The position numbers and the translations under genes were made by a program. From assembly GCA_025938055.1 (NCBI GenBank), contig JAICQC010000334.1, forward strand, positions 1 through 5,297: DNA of 5,297 bases. The letters are read 5' to 3'. Shown here piece by piece: positions 1 to 4,368 of this stretch (positions are counted from its first letter, which is position 1; each line of letters opens with the position of its first letter). This stretch comes from Anaerolineales bacterium. Its GTDB lineage: Bacteria > Chloroflexota > Anaerolineae > Anaerolineales > Villigracilaceae. The notes under the pieces were generated by a model that was given only the letters and a program-made list of their open reading frames with translations, had not been told where the DNA came from and made no database searches.

Positions 1-86
1 AGAACACCGAACCCGGCGCGTTCCAGATAATCATGCACCAGTTGGGTGATCTTGGGTTCATCGTCTACAACGAGGATCGTTTTCAT
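1..86 (-). CDS. Response regulator, N-terminal fragment of the receiver domain
   Basis: This is the beginning of a two-component response regulator; the rest lies beyond the left edge. Reading leftward from the ATG at 86, the 28 visible codons begin MKTILVVDDEPKI. They show the first beta strand of a receiver domain followed by the acidic pair D8-D9 that binds Mg2+ beside the phosphorylated aspartate, and then helix 1 (TQLVHDYLERAGF). The phosphoacceptor Asp and the output domain are outside the window. The DDEPKI...L..YLE.AGF wording resembles OmpR/PhoB-type DNA-binding regulators, but that subclass is an inference. It follows the membrane-protein gene at 159-569 on the same strand with a 72-bp gap, so the two are probably one operon, perhaps with a sensor kinase further left. 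No SD is visible before the ATG, where a large palindrome ends 9 bp upstream. Confidence 0.93.
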   Translation of the reverse strand, partial: MKTILVVDDEPKITQLVHDYLERAGFGV

Positions 87-95
87 AATATTTCG

Positions 96-145
96 GTAGG
101 TAGTAGGTAGAGGCGAGACATGTCTCGCCCCTACCTACTACCTAC
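96..145. repeat. 50-bp near-perfect palindrome (REP/MITE-like), hairpin-forming
   Basis: Two 25-base arms, 96-120 and 121-145, are reverse complements with a single mismatch (A111 against C130) and no spacer. The core at 112-129, GGCGAGACATGTCTCGCC, is a perfect 18-bp palindrome. The outer part of each arm is a tandem of the heptamer GTAGGTA (96-110), mirrored as CTACCTACTACCTAC (131-145). It lies between the stop of the membrane protein and the start of the response regulator. No run of T follows the stem on the minus strand, so it is not a standard intrinsic terminator, though it could act as an RNA-stabilising or attenuating hairpin. Its form suits a dispersed palindromic repeat family. 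I recall similar GGCGAG-core palindromes in Chloroflexota and cyanobacteria, but could not check this. Confidence 0.85.
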
Positions 146-158
146 GCATTATACGTTC

Positions 159-569
159 TTATTCTTTCTTTTCTGCAGGTGTTTCACCATGTGCACGTTT
201 GTGCCATTCGTCGAACATGGGAGGAACTCCACCTTCCCAGTGCCGTCCCCAGGGTCCATGTCCGCCGTGGTGCCCCCATCCCCAGCGCGAACCCCAGAAG
301 AGGAAGCGGAACGCTCTCAGTGCAGCGAAGAAGAGAAAGAGCAGCAGTAGAAAGCCGAAGAAACCAAAGCCAAACCCGAAGGGTCGATGGAAGGGACCTC
401 CCCAGCCATCGTACAGATAGGGCATGGGCGCGCTCTCACCGGAGGGCGCTTCGATCGTGATCGGCGATCCCTGAGCAACACCCGCCTGGAAGGCAAAATA
501 GGCGATGCCTGCAATGGCAGCAACTAACACCAGCGCTGCAACAAACCGTAGACCAACATTTCCGTTCAT
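159..569 (-). CDS. Small two-span membrane protein with Gly/Phe-rich and His-rich segments, beside a response regulator
   Basis: Function unknown. The 136-aa product has a hydrophobic helix at about residues 8-30 (FVAALVLVAAIAGIAYFAF), a short polar loop (about 33-60), a GFGFGFF stretch at 65-71 running into a second strongly hydrophobic span (about 68-92, LLLLFLFFAALRAF), and a soluble C-terminus. This tail is rich in Gly, Trp and His (H100, H101, H104, H110) and ends with a conserved-looking FDEWHKRAHGE segment (119-128). I recall small proteins with this plan and a similar EWH+RAH ending next to two-component genes in Chloroflexota and Actinobacteria. Both termini are probably cytoplasmic. 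The His-rich tail could bind metal, but this is speculative. The start is well supported: AAGGAGT lies 5 nt before the ATG. It is probably cotranscribed with the response regulator downstream. Confidence 0.85.
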   Translation of the reverse strand: MNGNVGLRFVAALVLVAAIAGIAYFAFQAGVAQGSPITIEAPSGESAPMPYLYDGWGGPFHRPFGFGFGFFGFLLLLFLFFAALRAFRFLFWGSRWGWGHHGGHGPWGRHWEGGVPPMFDEWHKRAHGETPAEKKE

Positions 570-574
570 GTTTT

Positions 575-581
575 ACTCCTT
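575..581 (-). promoter_or_regulatory. Ribosome binding site of the 136-aa membrane protein
   Basis: On the minus strand AAGGAGT is followed by AAAAC and then the ATG at 569. It is nearly identical to the site before the 139-aa membrane protein at 2011 (AAGGAGT, TAAAC register), so SD-led initiation is clearly used in this genome. That makes its absence at other genes of the window noticeable. Confidence 0.85.
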
Positions 582-601
582 TTGTTTGAACTTATGTGCA
601 G

Positions 602-630
602 AGTATAGGATTCGGTTGTGAACGAAATGT
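602..630 (-). promoter_or_regulatory. Candidate activator-dependent promoter for the membrane protein/response regulator operon
   Basis: On the minus strand a good -10 hexamer, TATACT, lies at 607-602. It predicts a start point near 595 and a leader of about 26 nt containing the SD. At 17-bp spacing the -35 position (630-625) reads ACATTT, a poor match to TTGACA. A poor -35 overlapped by direct repeats (617-633) is the usual layout of promoters that need a bound response regulator. The assignment rests on motif matching alone. Confidence 0.4.
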
Positions 631-633
631 GAA
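617..633 (+). promoter_or_regulatory. Direct repeat TGTGAA-N5-TGTGAA, possible response-regulator operator
   Basis: TGTGAA occurs at 617-622 and again at 628-633, an 11-bp period, so both copies face the same side of the helix. OmpR/PhoB-family regulators typically bind such head-to-tail half sites one turn apart. The repeats cover the -35 position of the leftward promoter, whose operon includes a response regulator, so autoregulation is a reasonable inference. A six-base repeat can arise by chance. Confidence 0.35.
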
Positions 634-663
634 TAGAGGTGGGAGAAAAGGTTCAATTGCATA

Positions 664-692
664 TTGACGCCTTAGAATATGCGTTCTAAAAT
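664..692 (+). promoter_or_regulatory. Sigma-70-type promoter giving a leaderless start for the 210-aa protein
   Basis: TTGACG (664-669), a 17-bp spacer and TAAAAT (687-692) form a strong promoter. Counting 7 nt from the end of the -10 places transcription start at about 699, exactly the GTG of the downstream gene. The tRNA operon promoter in this window uses the same TAAAAT hexamer at the same spacing, which supports the reading. Confidence 0.65.
672..689. promoter_or_regulatory. Hyphenated palindrome TTAGAA-N6-TTCTAA, possible operator
   Basis: Perfect 6-base half sites at 672-677 and 684-689 flank TATGCG. The element fills most of the spacer and overlaps the first half of the -10 hexamer of the rightward promoter, where a bound dimer would block RNA polymerase. 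The cognate repressor is unknown; the half-site does not match a classic LexA box that I can name. It could also be a chance AT-rich palindrome. Confidence 0.4.
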
Positions 693-698
693 AGTTGA

Positions 699-1331
699 GT
701 GAATCTCGAAAAATTAAGAGAAGCGGAAGAAGCGTTTCTCCAGCGCTATCCCGGAGGCTTCGAAAACCCTGAGCTTGTCGCCATCCGAGAGAAGAAACAT
801 AAGCCGGAGCAAATGATCGCGCTTGCCCAGGAAAGTTTTGCAAAGGGAAATTTTAAGCTCCCCGATATGATCGTCCGGAACATGATCAAGGTGATCAGCC
901 GTTCGTCGATTATCTCGGTTTTCGAAAAGATAAGATTCAGAGATTTTGCAAATACGATTTCGCCTCCAGAGAGGAAAATGCTCAGCGGCGGGCTGGAAGA
1001 ATTATTGTATGGAGATGAGCAAAGCGGATTCGAAACGGTTTTGGATGTACTAAAAAGCAGGCGCGTGGCAAAATGGTCCTTGATGACGGTTTGCCAGACC
1101 TATTTTCACCCTCAACGGGACGTGTTTATCAAGCCAACCACGGTCAAGGGCATCATAGAATACTTTGAATTGAGGAACCTGCGGTATAAACCAACTCCCA
1201 CATGGGCTTTTTACGAAGCCTACCGAGAAACATTTCGTGAAATGAAATCGAAAGTGGATCCATCCCTGTCCCCCACGAACCCGGCATTTTCCGGTTTTCT
1301 TTTGATGAGCATCCGCTCTAGGACCTTTTAA
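699..1331 (+). CDS. Conserved protein of unknown function, 210 aa, GTG start
   Basis: A soluble, mostly helical protein with no signal peptide or membrane span. The N-terminus reads NLEKLREAEEAFLQRYPGGF, and further along are an FEKIRFRDFAN segment (about residues 75-85), GDEQSGFETVLDVL (about 105-118), an AKWSL...YFHPQRDVFIKPTTVKGIIEYFEL block (mid protein) and a SLSPTNPAFSGFL end. I recall a widespread bacterial family with this N-terminal and C-terminal wording but no known function, and can assign no enzyme or DNA-binding motif. The start is fixed by an in-frame TGA immediately before the GTG (696-698). No SD precedes it, and the promoter at 664-692 points to a leaderless mRNA. The DinB-like gene follows 42 bp later and may be cotranscribed. 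Codon use resembles that of its neighbours. Confidence 0.85.
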   Translation: MNLEKLREAEEAFLQRYPGGFENPELVAIREKKHKPEQMIALAQESFAKGNFKLPDMIVRNMIKVISRSSIISVFEKIRFRDFANTISPPERKMLSGGLEELLYGDEQSGFETVLDVLKSRRVAKWSLMTVCQTYFHPQRDVFIKPTTVKGIIEYFELRNLRYKPTPTWAFYEAYRETFREMKSKVDPSLSPTNPAFSGFLLMSIRSRTF

Positions 1332-1373
1332 GTTAGATGTCCGAATTTTCCAAGTGCTGATGGGAGAATAATC

Positions 1374-1880
1374 ATGAACATGAAAGATCATATCCTCGCG
1401 GCTCTGCGGGAACAATTCGAAAGCTGGGAAGCACTGCTCGCCAGCCTGAGCGAAGAAGAGCTCACTACTCCACATTTTGACTTCGACTGGTCCATCAAGG
1501 ACGTGACGGCGCATCTGTGGGCATGGCAGCAAATCTCCATTGTGCGAATGGAAGCTGGCCTACTGGACCGGGAACCTGAGTACCCGAGATGGCTGGCGAG
1601 TATAGGTGGGGAGTGGGAAGAGGACGCAAATCGAGTCAATGCGTTGACATTCGAAAACAACCATGAAAAGTCGTGGTCAGAGATATATCAGAACTGGAGA
1701 GAGGGATTTCTGCGTTTCATGGAAGTCGGCGAAAAGATTTCCGAGAGAGATTTGTTGGACGGGGATAGATTTACCTGGCTGAATGGTTATAGCCTGGCTT
1801 TCATTCTCATCTCTTCCTATGACCATCACCAGGAGCATCTTGAAAAATTGAGCAACTGGCTGCAAGAGCATGTTACCTGA
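1374..1880 (+). CDS. DinB-like / ClbS-DfsB family four-helix-bundle protein
   Basis: This 168-aa protein matches the plan of the DinB/YfiT-like superfamily, most like the ClbS/DfsB branch. Helix 1 (about 4-26) is followed by LSEEELTTPHFDFDWSIKDVTAHLWAW (about 25-51), whose H47 is the usual first metal ligand. A final helix carries SSYDHHQEHLEKL, with H151 and H155 (or H152) placed four apart as the remaining ligands. Family members include metal-dependent thiol S-transferases, and ClbS hydrolyses the genotoxin colibactin; the substrate here cannot be told. Length is normal. GGGAG (1362-1366) sits 7 nt before the ATG; an alternative ATG two codons later (1380) would change little. It follows the 210-aa gene by 42 bp, so a shared transcript is likely, with no terminator seen between them. 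Confidence 0.85.
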   Translation: MNMKDHILAALREQFESWEALLASLSEEELTTPHFDFDWSIKDVTAHLWAWQQISIVRMEAGLLDREPEYPRWLASIGGEWEEDANRVNALTFENNHEKSWSEIYQNWREGFLRFMEVGEKISERDLLDGDRFTWLNGYSLAFILISSYDHHQEHLEKLSNWLQEHVT

Positions 1881-1904
1881 TCAAAAGCGACAGGTGTATA
1901 GTGA

Positions 1905-1933
1905 TTGAAAGGCTGAAAAGGAGAGTTTAAGAT
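1905..1933 (+). promoter_or_regulatory. Candidate promoter for the 139-aa membrane protein
   Basis: TTGAAA (1905-1910) and TAAGAT (1928-1933) are separated by 17 bp. They would give a start near 1940 and a leader of about 70 nt. The -35 matches five of six consensus bases and the -10 four of six. The 130-bp gap holds no obvious terminator after the DinB-like gene, so read-through from upstream is also possible. Confidence 0.35.
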
Positions 1934-2000
1934 TAGACTATGCTTAGAAACCTGTGGAACGGAGCGCCTCGTCTTCACAGAAACAAACAACCTATAACAA

Positions 2001-2005
2001 AGGAG
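2001..2005 (+). promoter_or_regulatory. Ribosome binding site that fixes the start of the 139-aa protein
   Basis: AGGAG followed by TAAAC and ATG. It decides in favour of the ATG at 2011 over the upstream in-frame GTG at 1954. Confidence 0.85.
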
Positions 2006-2010
2006 TAAAC

Positions 2011-2430
2011 ATGGAAAACAGCACTACGCATCCAAGAATCGCCACGATTCCGCATCCACCCGTGGCAAAAAAGTCATTGTTTGTCATCACCCTCTCGGTT
2101 TTCGGCGGGATCAGTCTTCTAGCTGGACTCATTAGTTTTGCATCAGCAATTGTTTTGTCATCCAATGCCGCCATGCCCGAGCTCGCCACCCTTATGTTCA
2201 CCGATGCCGCCTTCGACCTGGTCTTGGGCGCGCTGATCATTGCCAGTTCACAGGCGCTTGTGAAAGGCAAAGGTCACGCGATCTGGCTCTTCGGAAGCAG
2301 CATTCTTCTCGAAAGCCTATATAACCTGATGATGGGCTATCCGTTGAACTATATCTTTATCGGGCTGGGCCTGTTGGTCCTCTGGCAAATGCTCAATTTC
2401 AAAAATGAATGGGAAAGCTCCCGTCAGTAG
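2011..2430 (+). CDS. Small integral membrane protein with four predicted spans, unknown function
   Basis: A 139-aa protein that I do not recognise. After a short polar N-terminus (MENSTTHPRIATIPHPPVAKK) come hydrophobic segments at roughly residues 22-50 (SLFVITLSVFGGISLLAGLI), 63-87 (FTDAAFDLVLGALIIASSQALV), 93-111 (AIWLFGSSILLESLYNLMMG) and 115-131 (YIFIGLGLLVLWQML). It ends with a charged KNEWESS tail. With an even number of spans, both ends should lie on the same side, probably the cytoplasm. The ATG at 2011 is chosen because AGGAG lies 5 nt upstream (2001-2005); an in-frame GTG at 1954 would add 19 polar residues without an SD. It is the last gene before the convergent terminator. There is no catalytic motif and no link to its neighbours beyond strand. 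Confidence 0.82.
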   Translation: MENSTTHPRIATIPHPPVAKKSLFVITLSVFGGISLLAGLISFASAIVLSSNAAMPELATLMFTDAAFDLVLGALIIASSQALVKGKGHAIWLFGSSILLESLYNLMMGYPLNYIFIGLGLLVLWQMLNFKNEWESSRQ

Positions 2431-2452
2431 ATCTGGCAACGCCAGTCAATAA

Positions 2453-2493
2453 AAAACGAACAGGTCACGGTGTAACCGTGACCTGTTCGTTTT
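2453..2493. terminator. Bidirectional intrinsic terminator between convergent genes
   Basis: A perfect 19-bp stem pairs 2453-2471 (AAAACGAACAGGTCACGGT) with 2475-2493 around a three-base loop, GTA. Rightward, the stem ends in a T run (2490-2493); leftward, the same stem yields T residues continuing into 2452-2451. It can therefore end both the membrane-protein transcript and the ffh transcript. The outer two bases of the right arm (2492-2493) are part of the ffh stop codon. Confidence 0.9.
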
Positions 2494-3814
2494 AACCAAA
2501 TAGCCTGCCCAGCCCTTTTCCACCAGTTTTTTGCAGCATCTTCATCATTTTCTGCGCTTCCCGGAACTGCTTGATCAGACGGTTCACGTCCTGCACTTCC
2601 ATGCCCGCACCCGCCGCGATACGGCGCCTGCGGGAGGCATTCAAAATCTCGGGATCGCGGCGTTCCTTTACGGTCATCGAATTGATGATCGCCTCAGACT
2701 GTTTGAAAGTCTTTTCGATATCCTTCGGGTCCACCTGGCGCGCGGCTTGGCCCATCTGACCTGGCAGCATATCCATGATCTGGGCGAGCGGTCCCATTTT
2801 TTTCATTTGCTTCATCTGGTCGAGCCAGTCTTCCAGCGTGAACTGTCCCTTCATCATACGTTCGGCGGTCTTTTGGGCAGTCTGCTGATCAAACGCAGCT
2901 TCTGCTTTTTCGATCAAGCCGATCATGTCACCCATGCCCAAAATACGGGACGATAATCGACCGGGGTCGTACGTCTCGAGCGCATCGAGCTTTTCGCCGG
3001 TACCGATGAACTTGATAGGCACACCCGTGACCGAACGGATGGAGATCGCCGCGCCGCCGCGCGAGTCGCCATCCATCTTGGTCATCATCAGGCCCGTAAT
3101 GGATACATTGTCACGGAATCCCTGTGCGATGTTCAATGCTTCCTGGCCGATCATCGAATCGACCACGAGCAGGGTTTCGACCGGAGGGACCTGCGCCACG
3201 ATGGACTTGAGCTCATTCATTAGTTCCGAGTCAAGCTGCGACCGACCGGCAGTATCCACGATCATGATGCCAAACCCGCCCTTTTCGGCTTTGTCAAAGG
3301 CGCGCTTGACGAGTTCGGGCGGCTTGATATTGAGATCCGTTTCTACAGGAACATCGATCCGCTCACCGAGCTGCTGCAGTTGCTGCACCGCGGCAGGTCG
3401 GTACGGATCGCCCGCGACGAGCATCACGCGCTCACCCTTTGAGCGGAGCATCCGTGCCAGCTTGCCCGCGCCGGTTGTTTTACCCGAGCCCTGCAAGCCA
3501 ACCATCATGATGACGTGTGGCTTGGGACCCCGTAAATTCAGGGGTGCAGGTTCACCCAGGGTTTCGATCAACTCGTCGTTGACGATCTTGATCACCTGCT
3601 GACCCGGGTTCAACGCCCTGGAGACCTCCGCGCCAATGGCGCGTTCGCGCACGCGGGCAATAAACGATTTGACCACGCTGAAATGTACATCTGCTTCAAG
3701 CAGGGCAAGGCGCACTTCGCGCATCGCGGCGTCCACGTCGGCTTCAGAGAGCTTGCCGCGGCGCCGCAGTTGGTCGAAGACTTCGTTGAGCCTATTCGTG
3801 AGGTTTTCAAACAT
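2492..3814 (-). CDS. ffh: Signal recognition particle protein Ffh (SRP54 GTPase)
   Basis: Ffh binds the 4.5S/SRP RNA and signal sequences of nascent chains and, with the receptor FtsY, delivers ribosomes to the SecYEG translocon. The 440-aa product is of normal length and complete. The N domain is at about 1-90 (MFENLTNRLNEVF..., ALLEADVHFSVVK). The GTPase domain has the P-loop GLQGSGKTT (106-114), DPYRPAA (136-142), DTAGR (187-191), TKMDGD (245-250) followed by SRGGAA, and GTGEK (271-275). The Met-rich M domain runs from about 300 to the end and includes the RNA-binding SRRRRIAAGAG (394-404) and VNRLIKQF. The closing segment KMMKMLQKTGGKGLGRLFG is Met- and Gly-rich, as usual. No SD precedes the ATG; a promoter lies 8 bp upstream, suggesting a leaderless message. 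The stop overlaps the terminator stem. It is transcribed alone, divergently from the tRNA operon. Confidence 0.98.
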   Translation of the reverse strand: MFENLTNRLNEVFDQLRRRGKLSEADVDAAMREVRLALLEADVHFSVVKSFIARVRERAIGAEVSRALNPGQQVIKIVNDELIETLGEPAPLNLRGPKPHVIMMVGLQGSGKTTGAGKLARMLRSKGERVMLVAGDPYRPAAVQQLQQLGERIDVPVETDLNIKPPELVKRAFDKAEKGGFGIMIVDTAGRSQLDSELMNELKSIVAQVPPVETLLVVDSMIGQEALNIAQGFRDNVSITGLMMTKMDGDSRGGAAISIRSVTGVPIKFIGTGEKLDALETYDPGRLSSRILGMGDMIGLIEKAEAAFDQQTAQKTAERMMKGQFTLEDWLDQMKQMKKMGPLAQIMDMLPGQMGQAARQVDPKDIEKTFKQSEAIINSMTVKERRDPEILNASRRRRIAAGAGMEVQDVNRLIKQFREAQKMMKMLQKTGGKGLGRLFG

Positions 3815-3822
3815 AGGCGGAG

Positions 3823-3851
3823 ATTGTAGTGTGGAAGCAGGTGGAGGTCAA
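3823..3851 (-). promoter_or_regulatory. Near-consensus promoter of ffh, placing the mRNA start at the ATG
   Basis: On the minus strand TTGACC (3851-3846), 17 bp, then TACAAT (3828-3823). Only 8 bp separate the -10 from the ATG at 3814, so the predicted start is within about two bases of the initiation codon, leaving no room for an SD. The bases between (CTCCGCCT) contain no AGGAGG-like sequence. Confidence 0.6.
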
Positions 3852-3889
3852 GAGAGACTGGGTCGTAGCGCAGGCACACGGAAGGCTGC

Positions 3890-3918
3890 TTGACAATCCC
3901 TATATCACCAAGTAAAAT
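3890..3918 (+). promoter_or_regulatory. Promoter of the tRNA Phe-Gly-Cys operon
   Basis: A consensus -35 TTGACA (3890-3895), a 17-bp spacer and TAAAAT (3913-3918) predict a start near 3925, about 20 nt before tRNA-Phe. Both hexamers and the spacing are as expected for a strongly expressed stable-RNA operon. It diverges from the ffh promoter, with about 40 bp between the two -35 elements. Confidence 0.8.
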
Positions 3919-3945
3919 CACGGACGCTTAACAAATAAACATCTG

Positions 3946-4018
3946 GCCGAGATAGCTCAGTTGGTAGAGCACGCGACTGAAAATCGCGGTGTCCCCAGTT
4001 CGATCCTGGGTCTCGGCA
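3946..4018 (+). tRNA. tRNA-Phe (anticodon GAA)
   Basis: A 73-base gene that folds as a complete cloverleaf. The acceptor stem pairs GCCGAGA (3946-3952) with TCTCGGC (4011-4017), with discriminator A4018. The D-arm contains GCTCAGTTGGTAGAGC. The anticodon stem CGCGA/TCGCG surrounds the loop CTGAAAA, with anticodon GAA at 3979-3981. The T-arm is CCCAG-TTCGATC-CTGGG. The 3' CCA is not encoded and must be added after processing. It is the first gene of a three-tRNA operon. Confidence 0.97.
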
Positions 4019-4046
4019 CTCTCGGTCAGAAAAACAGACCAGAATT

Positions 4047-4118
4047 GCGGGCGTAGTACAGTGGTAGTACGTCTCCTTGCCAAGGAGAAGGTCGTGGGTT
4101 CGAATCCCATCGCCCGCT
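4047..4118 (+). tRNA. tRNA-Gly (anticodon GCC)
   Basis: A 72-base gene. The acceptor stem pairs GCGGGCG (4047-4053) with CGCCCGC (4111-4117), with discriminator T4118. The anticodon stem TCTCC/GGAGA encloses the loop TTGCCAA, with anticodon GCC reading GGC/GGU. The T-loop is TTCGAAT. CCA is not encoded. It lies 28 bp after tRNA-Phe, with no promoter between, so it is processed from the same transcript. Confidence 0.97.
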
Positions 4119-4136
4119 CAGAAGTTTAAGGAATTT

Positions 4137-4208
4137 GGCGTCGTGGCCAAGTGGTAAGGCAAGGGTCTGCAAAACCCTCATTCAGGGGTTCGAATCCCCT
4201 CGACGCCT
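4137..4208 (+). tRNA. tRNA-Cys (anticodon GCA)
   Basis: A 72-base gene. The acceptor stem pairs GGCGTCG (4137-4143) with CGACGCC (4201-4207), with discriminator T4208; U73 is the known identity base for cysteinyl-tRNA synthetase. The anticodon stem AGGGT/ACCCT encloses the loop CTGCAAA, with anticodon GCA. The T-arm is AGGGG-TTCGAAT-CCCCT. CCA is not encoded. It starts 18 bp after tRNA-Gly and is the last gene before the terminator. Confidence 0.97.
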
Positions 4209-4239
4209 CTCGGCAATTTATAGTGTACGATCGATGAAC

Positions 4240-4260
4240 GACGCCTGATGGCGTCTTTTT
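4240..4260 (+). terminator. Intrinsic terminator of the tRNA operon
   Basis: GACGCC (4240-4245), loop TGAT, GGCGTC (4250-4255), then five T (4256-4260). This is a compact GC-rich hairpin with a T tract, 31 bp after tRNA-Cys. The left arm, with its flanks, repeats the eight-base 3' end of tRNA-Cys (CGACGCCT). Confidence 0.93.
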
Positions 4261-4312
4261 GTTCTTAACAAATTTATCATTTCCCTGTTATCAATGGGTA
4301 CCATCTTTGTCT

Positions 4313-4318
4313 TATAAT
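4313..4318 (+). promoter_or_regulatory. Candidate -10 element for the REC-PAS-GAF gene
   Basis: A perfect TATAAT hexamer predicts a start near 4325 and a leader of about 44 nt. At 17-bp spacing the -35 position (ATCAAT) is poor, and there is no TG extension, so the promoter would be weak or need an activator. The leader holds a small hairpin, GCGTT-GAA-AACGC (4330-4342). Confidence 0.4.
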
Positions 4319-4368
4319 GGTTTTAGATAGCGTTGAAAACGCAGGAAGTTTGTAAGGGTTGACGATTA

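Noticed and set aside
96..145. Reading the palindrome as a simple intrinsic terminator
   Set aside because: No T tract follows the stem in either direction, and it sits inside a probable operon just before the next start codon.
1050..1532. Minus-strand open frame of 160 codons
   Set aside because: It is antisense across the end of the 210-aa gene and the start of the DinB-like gene, both of which have protein-like sequence and proper starts.
1954..2010. Extended GTG start for the four-span membrane protein
   Set aside because: The extra 19 residues are polar and lack an SD, while the ATG at 2011 has AGGAG at the right distance.
2925..3602. Plus-strand open frame of 225 codons
   Set aside because: It lies wholly antisense to the GTPase domain of ffh, has a Ser/Arg/Pro-rich composition typical of a shadow frame, and has no SD or promoter.
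3610..3921. Minus-strand open frame of 103 codons overlapping the ffh start
   Set aside because: It is in another frame of the ffh 5' region and promoter, with no recognisable domain. The ffh frame explains the sequence.
3928..4110. Minus-strand open frame of 60 codons with MGFEPTTFSLARRRTT and TQDRTGDTAIFSRVL wording
   Set aside because: It is the antisense translation of the tRNA-Gly and tRNA-Phe genes. Peptides with this wording are a well-known false protein family created by tRNA loci in databases.
4201..4246. Repeat of the tRNA-Cys 3' end as a possible integration (att) site
   Set aside because: Only eight bases are repeated, no integrase gene or island lies between the copies, and the second copy is fully explained as a terminator arm.
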